Part shown: piece by piece, positions 1-6,227 of the stretch
Layout: the number at the start of each line of letters is the position of its first letter
How positions within the stretch are numbered: the stretch's first letter is position 1
Assembly (NCBI GenBank): GCA_934725535.1
Contig: CAKVBV010000069.1
Coordinates: 1-12,082 of the forward strand
DNA from: an uncultured Bacteroidales bacterium
GTDB taxonomy: Bacteria; Bacteroidota; Bacteroidia; Bacteroidales; Paludibacteraceae
Reading direction: 5' to 3'
Length of the DNA stretch: 12,082 bases
Position numbers and translations under genes: made by a program
Notes under the pieces: generated by a model
Database searches by the model: none
What the model was told of the DNA's origin: nothing
What the model saw: the letters and a program-made list of their open reading frames with translations, nothing else

Positions 1-423
1 TGTGGTCATCTGTACGGGGAACGCGATGAGCAGGAACACACGCCCCACCAGAGCGGGGTTGAACAGGTTCTGCCCCAAGCCGCCGAAGGTCATCTTGGCA
101 ATGCCGATAGCCACCAACGCACCAATCACTACTATCCACCACGGCAGGTTGCAGGGCAGGTTGAACGCCAACAGCAGACCCGTGAGGATAGCCGAGCAGT
201 CGCAGATAGTGGGCTTCTGCTTGAGCAGGAACTTGGTTATCAGCCACTCGAACAGCACGCAGGCTGCCACGCTGATGGCTGTGGTGATGAGTGCGCCCCA
301 GCCGAATGCCGCCACGCTTATCACGTATGCAGGCAGCAGAGCCGCAATCACCAAGAGCATATTTTTCCGAACACTGTCGCCGCTGTGCGCGTGCGGTGCC
401 GGAGATACGATTAGTTGTTTCAT
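1..423 (-). CDS. rnfD: RnfD, electron transport complex membrane subunit (3' end cut by window edge)
   Basis: RnfD is an integral-membrane flavoprotein of the Rnf complex, which couples electron flow between reduced ferredoxin and NAD+ to Na+ or H+ transport. The visible 141 residues begin MKQLIVSPAPHAHSGDSVRK, the usual RnfD N-terminus. Hydrophobic stretches follow at about residues 22-40, 43-65 and 94-112, then the family motif GGLGQNLFNPALVGR at 114-128. The family is normally about 320-350 residues, so more than half lies outside the window, including the threonine that carries covalent FMN. The start ATG at 423-421 lies 54 bases after the rnfC stop, and the order rnfB-rnfC-rnfD fits a single operon. 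The spacer before it is made of 7-base repeats and has no clear Shine-Dalgarno sequence. The subunit call is firm; the coupling ion cannot be told from this fragment. Confidence 0.93.
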   Translation of the reverse strand, partial: MKQLIVSPAPHAHSGDSVRKNMLLVIAALLPAYVISVAAFGWGALITTAISVAACVLFEWLITKFLLKQKPTICDCSAILTGLLLAFNLPCNLPWWIVVIGALVAIGIAKMTFGGLGQNLFNPALVGRVFLLIAFPVQMTT

Positions 424-436
424 AAACTATTTACTT

Positions 437-478
437 TCTAATTCTCTATTCTCTAATCTCTAATCCCTCATCTCTGAC
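437..478. repeat. Degenerate 7-bp tandem repeat between rnfC and rnfD
   Basis: On the plus strand the spacer reads as consecutive heptamers: tctaatt, ctctatt, ctctaat, ctctaat, ccctcat, ctctgac. On the transcribed (minus) strand the unit is ATTAGAG-like and purine-rich. The array ends against the rnfC stop codon and stops 13 bases before the rnfD ATG. It is the same unit as the longer array upstream of rnfB. Confidence 0.75.
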
Positions 479-1815
479 TACTTCTTGGCAGCGCGTGCGC
501 GGATGATACCGCCCACTTTGGCTTTGCCCATACGGATATAGTCGAGCAGCGGCTGGTGGCTGGGGCAGGTGTATAGGCAGCAACCGCACTCGATGCAGTC
601 CATCACGCTGTGCTGCTCCATCTCGTCCCACATCTGCAGTTGCGCCTGCTTGCTCAGCAGGTAGGGTTCCAAGCCCATCGGGCACGCGCCTACGCACTTG
701 CCGCAACGGATACAGTTCTCAGGCTCCACGCGGAGGCTCTCCTTCTCAGGCATGAACAGCAGACCGCTCACACGCTTGTTGGCGGGCATATTGATGTTGT
801 TCATCGCGCGTCCCATCATAGGTCCGCCGCCGATAATCTTCCCCGTATCTTCGGGCACGCCGCCTGCCAATGCCACTACGTCGCTCAACGGAGTGCCGAA
901 ACGCACACTGTAGTTGCCTGGCTTGGTCATGCTCTTGCCCGTGACGGTCATCACGCGCGAGATAAGCGGTTTGTTCTTCTGCACAGCCTCATACACGGCA
1001 TAGATAGTAGCCACGTTGTCCACCACGGCACCCACCTCGATAGGCAGCGCACCACTCGGCACCTGGCGACCGATACATGCGTCAATCAACTGTTTCTCAC
1101 CGCCTTGCGGGTATTTGAGTTTCAGCGGTTTCACCTCCACGCCCAGCACTTTCGATGCCAAATCCTGCATGTGCTTGATGGCATCGGGCTTGTTTTTCTC
1201 GATGCCGATAATGGCTTTCTGAATGTTGAGTGCACGCATCAGAATCTGAATACCGATGATGATTTCCTCGCCGTGTTCCAGCATCAGTTGGTGGTCGCAA
1301 GTGAGGTACGGTTCGCACTCTACCCCGTTGACAATCAGCACTTCTGCTATCTTCCCGGGAGGCGGCAGCAACTTCACGTGCGTGGGGAAGCAAGCACCGC
1401 CCAAACCCACGATACCGGCTTCGGCAATCTTGTCCACAATGGCTTTGCTCTCCAAGTGGCACTCGCGCACGAGCGCGGGCGTGCGATCTATATTGTCTAA
1501 CCACTCATCGCCCTCCACGTCCATGAAGATGGCGGGCATACGCATACCCCATGCGTCCACGGTGGAGTCAATCTTGGTGATGGTGCCGCTGAACGGCGAG
1601 TGGATATTCGCGCTCACAAAGCCGCCTGCCTTGGCAAGCAACTCGCCCACCTTTACTTTCTGCCCCTTCTCCACCACGGGTTGCGCGGGCGCACCTATGT
1701 GCTGGACGAGCGGAATGATGGCTTTCTGTGGCAGCGGACACTCTGTAATCGGCTGATGTGCAGAGTATTGTTTGTTATCGTGTGGATGCACTCCACCTAT
1801 ACGAAACGTATTCAT
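478..1815 (-). CDS. rnfC: RnfC, NADH-side Fe-S/FMN-binding subunit of the Rnf complex
   Basis: RnfC is the peripheral cytoplasmic subunit where NAD(H) and FMN are thought to bind, with two 4Fe-4S clusters linking it to the rest of the complex. The 445-residue protein starts MNTFRIGGVHP, typical of RnfC. An N-terminal barrel-sandwich region spans about 30-100. The complex-I 51-kDa-like nucleotide region carries GLGGACFP at 137-144 and NGVECEPY at 163-170. An SLBB segment runs about 288-320, followed by GGGPMMG at 329-335. The two cluster motifs use Cys368, 371, 374, 378 and Cys407, 410, 413, 417. This is the short form, ending soon after the second cluster without the long Ala/Lys-rich tail of E. 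coli RsxC. Its ATG overlaps the rnfB TGA (ATGA, four bases), indicating translational coupling. Confidence 0.97.
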   Translation of the reverse strand: MNTFRIGGVHPHDNKQYSAHQPITECPLPQKAIIPLVQHIGAPAQPVVEKGQKVKVGELLAKAGGFVSANIHSPFSGTITKIDSTVDAWGMRMPAIFMDVEGDEWLDNIDRTPALVRECHLESKAIVDKIAEAGIVGLGGACFPTHVKLLPPPGKIAEVLIVNGVECEPYLTCDHQLMLEHGEEIIIGIQILMRALNIQKAIIGIEKNKPDAIKHMQDLASKVLGVEVKPLKLKYPQGGEKQLIDACIGRQVPSGALPIEVGAVVDNVATIYAVYEAVQKNKPLISRVMTVTGKSMTKPGNYSVRFGTPLSDVVALAGGVPEDTGKIIGGGPMMGRAMNNINMPANKRVSGLLFMPEKESLRVEPENCIRCGKCVGACPMGLEPYLLSKQAQLQMWDEMEQHSVMDCIECGCCLYTCPSHQPLLDYIRMGKAKVGGIIRARAAKK

Positions 1816-2738
1816 GCTTTTGCCTCCTCTTCTTTGGGCGTTGCCGTTGCCGGCTGCGCAATTGTTGGTTGCACGTTAGCGGGTTGCGCCGCTGGTGCAG
1901 GTTTGGGTTCTGCAGGTTTGCGCGGTGGGAAATTGACTGCGTGAATAGCCCCTGTCGGACATTCAGTCTCGCACTTGCGGCACAGACGGCACTTCGTGAA
2001 GTCGATGTACGCCAAGTTGTTCTCCACCGTGATGGCATCGAAAGCGCAGACTTTCTGGCACTTACCGCAGCCTATGCAGGCATTGGTGCAGGCTTTGCGG
2101 GCGATAGCACCCTTGTCTTTGTTGACGCACATCACCACCATGCGGCGGCTCTTCGGACCCTTGTTGCGCAACTCGATGATGTGGCGCGGACACGCTTTCA
2201 CGCACTTGCCGCAACTGGTGCACTTCTCATCGTCCACCTCGGGCAGTCCGGTAGCCGGATTCATGTGAATGGCATCGAACTCGCACGCAGCCACGCAGTC
2301 GCCGCAACCCAGGCAGCCAAACGGACAATCCGTCTCGCCCACATACAGGTTGTGCATGATTTGGCAGGTACGCGCACCGTCGTATTGGCTCGTACGCGGG
2401 CGCGCCTCACACGTGCCGTTGCAGCGCACCACTGCCACTTTGGGTTCGGTGGCACTCACCGCCATACCCAGGATTTCACCCACTTTCTGCATCGTGGGTG
2501 CACCTCCTACAGGGCAGAGCAGACCGTCTAACGAGTCGGCTTTCACGCACGCCTCCGCCAGCGCACGACAACCTGCAAAGCCGCAACCGCCGCAGTTCGC
2601 ACCCGGCAGCACTTCTTGCACCTCGTCGATGCGAGGGTCCTCCTCCACCTTGAACTTCTGAGCCACGAGATACAGCAGCACCGCCGCCACCAATCCCGTC
2701 ACACCCAGAACGAGTAAGGAAATCAAAATCAAATTCAT
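1812..2738 (-). CDS. rnfB: RnfB, polyferredoxin subunit of the Rnf complex
   Basis: RnfB is the membrane-anchored Fe-S subunit that takes electrons from soluble ferredoxin. One N-terminal helix (about residues 3-25) anchors the 308-residue protein. A Fe-S domain follows with Cys49, 52, 57 and 75 in the NCGGCGFAGC context. Four ferredoxin-type CxxCxxCxxxC motifs follow at Cys142-152, Cys173-183, Cys221-231 and Cys250-260, so up to five 4Fe-4S clusters are predicted. The E. coli RsxB ferredoxin domain has two; extra ones are known in Rnf of anaerobes. The tail, about 271-308, is rich in Pro, Ala, Lys and Glu and looks disordered. Its stop overlaps the rnfC start. No clear Shine-Dalgarno sequence precedes the ATG; the leader is AT-rich and then made of 7-base repeats. 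Confidence 0.97.
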   Translation of the reverse strand: MNLILISLLVLGVTGLVAAVLLYLVAQKFKVEEDPRIDEVQEVLPGANCGGCGFAGCRALAEACVKADSLDGLLCPVGGAPTMQKVGEILGMAVSATEPKVAVVRCNGTCEARPRTSQYDGARTCQIMHNLYVGETDCPFGCLGCGDCVAACEFDAIHMNPATGLPEVDDEKCTSCGKCVKACPRHIIELRNKGPKSRRMVVMCVNKDKGAIARKACTNACIGCGKCQKVCAFDAITVENNLAYIDFTKCRLCRKCETECPTGAIHAVNFPPRKPAEPKPAPAAQPANVQPTIAQPATATPKEEEAKA

Positions 2739-2943
2739 ACTTTATGTTTATTTTATTCTTTCTAAACCCTAATCCCAATCCTCTAATCTCTACCCTCTAA
2801 CCCCTATCCCCCAACCTCTATCCCCTAATTCCCCTTAACCGTTAGTGGTTAGTTATAGGTTGGTTATATGTTACAGAGTTATCCCCTACATTACAAATTA
2901 CGCATCACTTCCCTCTAACTTTTGTCGCGGGTCTGTCGCGGGT
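2739..2943. other. rseC-rnfB intergenic leader made of short-period repeats
   Basis: The 205 bases between the rseC stop and the rnfB start hold no gene. From the rnfB side there are 21 AT-rich bases, then the clear heptamer array at 2760-2836. A weaker heptamer-like stretch follows at about 2841-2924, for example gttagtg and gttagtt at 2841-2854 and attacaa and attacgc at 2890-2903. The start of an 11-base repeat comes last. I see no TAnnTTTG promoter here, so rnfB is probably read from the rseC promoters. Confidence 0.6.
2760..2836. repeat. Eleven consecutive degenerate 7-bp units upstream of rnfB
   Basis: In unbroken register the plus strand reads ttctaaa, ccctaat, cccaatc, ctctaat, ctctacc, ctctaac, ccctatc, ccccaac, ctctatc, ccctaat, tcccctt. 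The consensus is about CYCTAAY; on the rnfB sense strand it is RTTAGRG, which is G-rich and resembles TTAGGG. The array begins 21 bases upstream of the rnfB ATG, so it would lie in the rnfB leader of the operon transcript. Confidence 0.85.
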
Positions 2944-2955
2944 CTATCGCGGGTC
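2925..2955. repeat. Three copies of TCGCGGGTC with 11-bp period at the rseC 3' end
   Basis: Exact nonamers tcgcgggtc lie at 2925-2933, 2936-2944 and 2947-2955, separated by two bases (tg, then ta). The third copy encodes part of the last residues of RseC, and the rseC stop codon (2946-2944) falls at the junction. The core tcgNNggtc also appears in the 11-bp units of the array at 10910-10964. Confidence 0.85.
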
Positions 2956-3408
2956 GCCGTTCCCCCTCTTTGATGGGGTCAGGGGGAGTCTCGCCGTAAA
3001 ACTGAACTCCTTTTGCAACTTTCCCTTGAACAGACTCAGCACCAAGTAGTACACCCCCGTCGCACATAGTGCAATTATCCCTGCCGCAGCCTCACTCAGC
3101 CACCGGCTCAGCACAAACACCACGCTCACCAGCACCACAAACGGCAATATATATGCCAACAGCACCGCTTTCCACCCCAATTTCTGCTGCACCAACACCT
3201 CCACTTTATCCCCCACCTGCAGCGGCTCCAACGGAATGACGTCCATCTCTTTCTCCTGACTCTCGGCAGACATACACATCTGCTTGGCTTTGCACGACGC
3301 ACACGCACTCGCCTGCACTATCCGCACACGCGCCATGCCCTTGCTGCCATTCTCACCCCCATCGCTTACCGACAGCACCACTCCTTCATGTCTTATCAAA
3401 TCCTCCAT
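2944..3408 (-). CDS. rseC: RseC/MucC-family membrane protein (SoxR-reducing system RseC)
   Basis: RseC-family proteins are small inner-membrane proteins, known in E. coli for effects on sigma-E and for reducing SoxR together with Rsx/Rnf. In Bacteroidales they commonly head the rnf operon, as here. The 154-residue product has an N-terminal cytoplasmic part with the family motif SACASCKAKQMC (Cys36, Cys39, Cys45), then two hydrophobic segments at about 79-101 and 107-127. I chose the ATG at 3408 because AGGAG lies six bases upstream and the family sequence begins at MEDLIRHEG. An in-frame ATG at 3486 would add 26 unconserved residues and overlap the promoter -7 box. The last residues, about 141-154, run through a G/C-rich inverted repeat and the third copy of an 11-bp repeat, so this tail probably grew from repeat DNA. 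Confidence 0.9.
   Translation of the reverse strand: MEDLIRHEGVVLSVSDGGENGSKGMARVRIVQASACASCKAKQMCMSAESQEKEMDVIPLEPLQVGDKVEVLVQQKLGWKAVLLAYILPFVVLVSVVFVLSRWLSEAAAGIIALCATGVYYLVLSLFKGKLQKEFSFTARLPLTPSKRGNGDPR
2961..2987. repeat. Inverted repeat inside the rseC 3' end
   Basis: The arms tccccct (2961-2967) and aggggga (2981-2987) are exact complements with a 13-base loop. The element encodes the LTPSKRGN part of the RseC tail. It resembles the C/G-run hairpin at the right end of the window. It could form a hairpin in the transcript, but no T-run follows. Confidence 0.6.
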
Positions 3409-3414
3409 TGCACA

Positions 3415-3419
3415 CTCCT
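3415..3419 (-). promoter_or_regulatory. Shine-Dalgarno sequence that fixes the rseC start
   Basis: The minus strand reads AAGGAAAGGAGTGTGCAATG. AGGAG sits six bases before the ATG at 3408. Strong Shine-Dalgarno sequences are uncommon in this window, so this one is useful for choosing the start. Confidence 0.8.
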
Positions 3420-3473
3420 TTCCTTTTGTACGCCACTCTATGCAACTGCACAACGCTGCCGCACAAAAACCTG

Positions 3474-3504
3474 CAAAGTTACTCATAATTTCTCACTCCC
3501 GCAA
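3474..3504 (-). promoter_or_regulatory. Proximal promoter of the rseC-rnf operon
   Basis: TAACTTTG on the minus strand (3481-3474) matches the Bacteroidota -7 box TAnnTTTG exactly. A TTG -33 element (3504-3502) lies 20 bases upstream, the same spacing as the other promoters proposed in this window. Transcription would start near 3467, about 60 bases before the rseC ATG. Confidence 0.65.
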
Positions 3505-3603
3505 GCCCTCATCCCTAAAAGTAGGTATTTTCACCTTTCTGCCCACACTTTCCATCAACTCATTACCTCCAAGAACTGCCCCACCCTATCCCGAAACCGA
3601 ATA

Positions 3604-3635
3604 CAAAAGTACTACAGAAACCGCGATTTTGCAAA
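3604..3635 (-). promoter_or_regulatory. Distal promoter of the rseC-rnf operon
   Basis: TTTG (3635-3632), a 20-base spacer and TACTTTTG (3611-3604) on the minus strand fit the Bacteroidota promoter form. It lies 130 bases upstream of the proximal one, so the operon may have tandem promoters. Its -33 element lies inside one copy of the direct repeat tgcaaatcat. Confidence 0.55.
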
Positions 3636-3674
3636 TCATTTTTACGTAAAAGATTATCATTGTGTGCAAATCAT
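3630..3674. repeat. Pair of 10-bp direct repeats (tgcaaatcat) at the distal promoter
   Basis: Exact copies lie at 3630-3639 and 3665-3674, 35 bases apart start to start. The first overlaps the proposed -33 element and the second is farther upstream. A pair of sites at this place could be an operator; chance in AT-rich DNA is also possible. Confidence 0.4.
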
Positions 3675-3726
3675 AATCATATTTTAGGAGCGCTCGACAT
3701 TTATTGTTGGGATTATTTGTGTTTTT

Positions 3727-3987
3727 CTAAGATATTGAAACGCTTGGAATACATAAGAACTTGCGGACGAGGAAGTTCCAAGCAAAGCCAATGACGGTCA
3801 TTATCAGTTTGGAAACGAGGTAATGTACGCCCACTTCCTCGGTGAAGAACCATATACCTAATTCCAAGAATATCAGTCCGATGCAGCCGATAAGGAATAC
3901 AATGGCTATCTCACCTGCACACGACTTGGGTTCGCCACGGAAGACGAGAAATTTGTTATATTGCCCCCAAAAAACTGATATATAGTT
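3727..3987 (-). pseudogene. GtrA-family membrane protein remnant, N-terminal part missing
   Basis: The minus strand encodes 86 residues without interruption, ending at TAG (3729-3727). The segment NYISFFWGQYNKFLVFR at the start matches the conserved 'SF-W-x-NKF-VFR' region of GtrA-like proteins. Two hydrophobic segments follow, about residues 27-48 and 56-78, the second containing AWNFLVRKF, the family's second asparagine/arginine motif. GtrA proteins are usually about 120-140 residues with four membrane segments and take part in moving lipid-linked sugars for cell-surface polysaccharides. Here an in-frame TAA (3990-3988) lies directly upstream. Only 76 bases separate the remnant from the dcp stop, too few for the missing half, and no start codon sits at its 5' end. 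I infer a 5' deletion, not a frameshift. No IS ends are visible. Confidence 0.75.
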
Positions 3988-4007
3988 TTATTGAAATTGT
4001 ATGTAGG

Positions 4008-4046
4008 CAATGGGCTGCCCTTCTATGATAGTCAGGCAGCCCATTG
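4008..4046 (-). terminator. 12-bp perfect hairpin downstream of dcp
   Basis: caatgggctgcc (4008-4019) and ggcagcccattg (4035-4046) are exact complements around a 15-base loop. The hairpin starts 17 bases after the dcp stop. No immediate U-tract follows in the transcript, so it may be a terminator of weak canonical form or a 3'-end stabiliser. Confidence 0.6.
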
Positions 4047-4063
4047 AAAGTATGCTAATGATA

Positions 4064-6208
4064 TTACTTAATCACGATAGCTTTGATGCCGTCGCGCTCG
4101 AGGAGGGCATTGACGGAAGGTTCACCACCACGGAAACGACGATAGAGATCCATCGGTTTTTCCGTGCCGCCGCGTTCAAGAACGTTCTTGCGGAAGAGGT
4201 CGGCTGCCTTCTTGTCGAAGATAGAACCGTTCTTCTTCTGAGCCTCTTTGAATACGCTAAAGGCATCAGCATCAAGGAGTTCCGACCACTTGTACGAATA
4301 ATAGCCTGCGGCATAGCCACCCGAGAAGATATGGGTGAATGCCGTCTCCATCTGCGTGCCGGGCACATTGGGCAGCACTTGCACGGAAGCCATGGCATCG
4401 TTACCAAACTTGATGACAGCCTCTTCGGTGGTCAGGTCGGCAGGAACGGTGAAAGGCGCGGTAATGGTGTGCCATGCCATATCAAGATAGCAGAACGAGA
4501 GTTGGCGCACGCACGCATAAGCAGCGTGGTAGGTGTTGGATGCCTGAATCTTGTCGATGAGTTCTTGCGGGATAGCCTCGCCCGTGAGGTAGTTTTTGGC
4601 AAAAGTGTCAAGGAACTCTTTCTCGCCGAGGAAGTTCTCGTTGAACTGCGAAGGCAACTCCACGAAGTCGCGGGGTACGCTGGTGCCCGACAATGCCGAG
4701 TATTGGCACTTGGTGAGCATGCCATGGAGTGCATGACCGAACTCGTGCAGGAAGGTCTCGACCTCGTCATAAGTGAGCAAGGCAGGCTTGTCTGCCGTAG
4801 CGCGGGTGAAGTTCATCACGTTGACGATGTGCGGACGATGGTCTTTCTTACCCTCGCGATACTGCGGTTGGAAGTCGTTCATCCATGCGCCGCCACGTTT
4901 GCCGTCACGCGGGTGGAAGTCGCAATAGTACACGGCAAGGAACTTGCCATTTTGGTCAAACACCTCATAAGCAGACACTTCGGGGTTATAGACTTGGATA
5001 TTCTTGTTCTCCTTGAAGGTCAGACCATAGAGACGTTTAGCGAGCCCGAACACGCCTTGTTTCACGTTCTCGAGTTCAAAATAGGGGCGCAGAACATCGT
5101 CGGAGATGGCGTATTTCTCCTCTTTGAGTTGCTTGGAATAGTAACTCCAGTCCCATGATTGGAGGGTGGCATAGAGCCCGTGTGCTGTAGCAAACTCCTG
5201 CAGTTCAGCCACTTCCTGCAGAGCAACCGGCATATAGTTCTCGCGCAGTTGGTCGAGGAACGACATCACGGTCTCCTGATTGTCGGCGCAGGTCTTGTAG
5301 AGCGACTTCTCGGCGTAGTTGCGTTTGCCGAAGAGTTTTGCCAACTCAAGACGGGTGTTGACGATGTCGATAATGACTTGGGTGTTGTCGAACTCGCCCC
5401 CTATGCAGCGGCTGTTGTAGGCGGTGTAGAGTTCACGGCGGAGGTCGCGGTTAGCGCAGTCCTGCATCACGGGGATGTAGGTGGTGGGCTTGAGGTTGAG
5501 CAACCAGCCCTCTTTGCCGACCTTTTCTGCATTGGCACGCAGCATGGCTTTGGTGTCGTCGTTGATGCCGGCGAGGTCCTCCTCACGGGTGACGAGCATG
5601 GTCCATGCGTTGGTGGCTTTGAGCACATTCTGACCATAAGTGAGCGTCAGTTTGCTCAAGCGTGCCGACAACTCGCGATAGGTCTGTTTGTCTTCAGGAC
5701 TGAGGTTGGCACCGTTGTTGGCAAAGGACTCGTAGATGTCTTCCAACAGTTTTGCCTGCTCCTTGTTGAGGTGGAGCGAACCGCGTTGGTCGTACACCGT
5801 CTTGATGCGTTGGAACAGTTTCTCGTTCAGACGAATGGTAGCCGAATACTCCGACATCTTGGGCGAGAGTTCCATCTCAATCTGCTGGAGTTGCTCGTTG
5901 GTCTCGGCGTGGGTGAGGTTGTAGAAACAGCCTGCCACGATAGAGAGGAGTTGCCCCGACTTCTCGTACGCCTCAATGGTGTTTTGGAACGTAGGTGCCG
6001 CAGGGTTGTTGGCGATAGCGTCAATCTCTGCGAGTCCTTGTTTCATTCCCTCCTCGAAGGCGGGCATGTAGTGCTCAGGACGAATCTCATTGAAGGGATA
6101 CGTCTGGTGCGGGGTCTTCCAGTTCTTGTAGTCGAAGAACGGATTGGTCTCAGCCATCGCCGAGACGGATACTGCAATAGCAGCCATAGCAATTAAAAGT
6201 TTCTTCAT
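4064..6208 (-). CDS. dcp: Secreted M3 peptidyl-dipeptidase (Dcp)
   Basis: Dcp is a zinc metallopeptidase that removes dipeptides from peptide C-termini and takes part in peptide use. The 714-residue product follows E. coli Dcp along its length, including WDWSYYSKQ near 352-360 and PYFELENV near 375-382. The zinc site is HEFGH at 488-492, with the third ligand Glu517 in the PRDFVELPSQ block. The spacing of 29 residues between His488 and Glu517 is the M3 family value. The C-terminal substrate loop HIFSGGYAAGYYSY is at 626-639. An N-terminal signal peptide (MKKLLIAMAAIAVSVSAMA, likely cut after residue 19) with no lipobox predicts a periplasmic enzyme. It starts 19 bases after the upstream lipoprotein gene with no visible promoter between, so it may be the last gene of that operon. 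A hairpin follows its stop. Confidence 0.93.
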   Translation of the reverse strand: MKKLLIAMAAIAVSVSAMAETNPFFDYKNWKTPHQTYPFNEIRPEHYMPAFEEGMKQGLAEIDAIANNPAAPTFQNTIEAYEKSGQLLSIVAGCFYNLTHAETNEQLQQIEMELSPKMSEYSATIRLNEKLFQRIKTVYDQRGSLHLNKEQAKLLEDIYESFANNGANLSPEDKQTYRELSARLSKLTLTYGQNVLKATNAWTMLVTREEDLAGINDDTKAMLRANAEKVGKEGWLLNLKPTTYIPVMQDCANRDLRRELYTAYNSRCIGGEFDNTQVIIDIVNTRLELAKLFGKRNYAEKSLYKTCADNQETVMSFLDQLRENYMPVALQEVAELQEFATAHGLYATLQSWDWSYYSKQLKEEKYAISDDVLRPYFELENVKQGVFGLAKRLYGLTFKENKNIQVYNPEVSAYEVFDQNGKFLAVYYCDFHPRDGKRGGAWMNDFQPQYREGKKDHRPHIVNVMNFTRATADKPALLTYDEVETFLHEFGHALHGMLTKCQYSALSGTSVPRDFVELPSQFNENFLGEKEFLDTFAKNYLTGEAIPQELIDKIQASNTYHAAYACVRQLSFCYLDMAWHTITAPFTVPADLTTEEAVIKFGNDAMASVQVLPNVPGTQMETAFTHIFSGGYAAGYYSYKWSELLDADAFSVFKEAQKKNGSIFDKKAADLFRKNVLERGGTEKPMDLYRRFRGGEPSVNALLERDGIKAIVIK

Positions 6209-6227
6209 TTATTTATTGATTTGTTGT

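Larger units (their letters stand above)
3409..3726. other. Intergenic region upstream of rseC
   Basis: These 318 bases hold no credible gene. They contain the rseC ribosome binding site, the two proposed promoters and the tgcaaatcat repeat pair. The part beyond 3675 up to the GtrA remnant is AT-rich; its only visible element is an isolated 8-bp palindrome, gagcgctc, at 3688-3695. Confidence 0.6.

Noticed and set aside
610..1500. Plus-strand open frame of 296 codons opposite rnfC
   Set aside because: It is His/Arg-rich antisense to a strongly conserved RnfC and matches no family.
2760..2836. Telomere-like TTAGGG tract
   Set aside because: Units vary and lie within an operon, with no replicon end nearby; a true linear end or telomere is not supported.
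3409..3486. Longer RseC start at 3486
   Set aside because: The added 26 residues are not part of the family, and the ATG lies just upstream of the proximal -7 box, so it would not be in that promoter's transcript. The ATG at 3408 has a good Shine-Dalgarno sequence.
3284..3687. Plus-strand open frames opposite rseC and its leader (3284-3649, 3388-3687)
   Set aside because: They run antisense to rseC and its promoters and encode low-complexity sequence with no domain or ribosome binding site.
3688..3695. Palindrome gagcgctc as an operator
   Set aside because: A single 8-bp palindrome without a second copy or promoter in place is not enough to support a site.
4010..6196. Two long plus-strand open frames opposite dcp (4010-5158 and 5159-6196)
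   Set aside because: They lie fully antisense to a clear Dcp gene with all M3 motifs, show no recognisable domain, and are explained by codon bias of the real gene.
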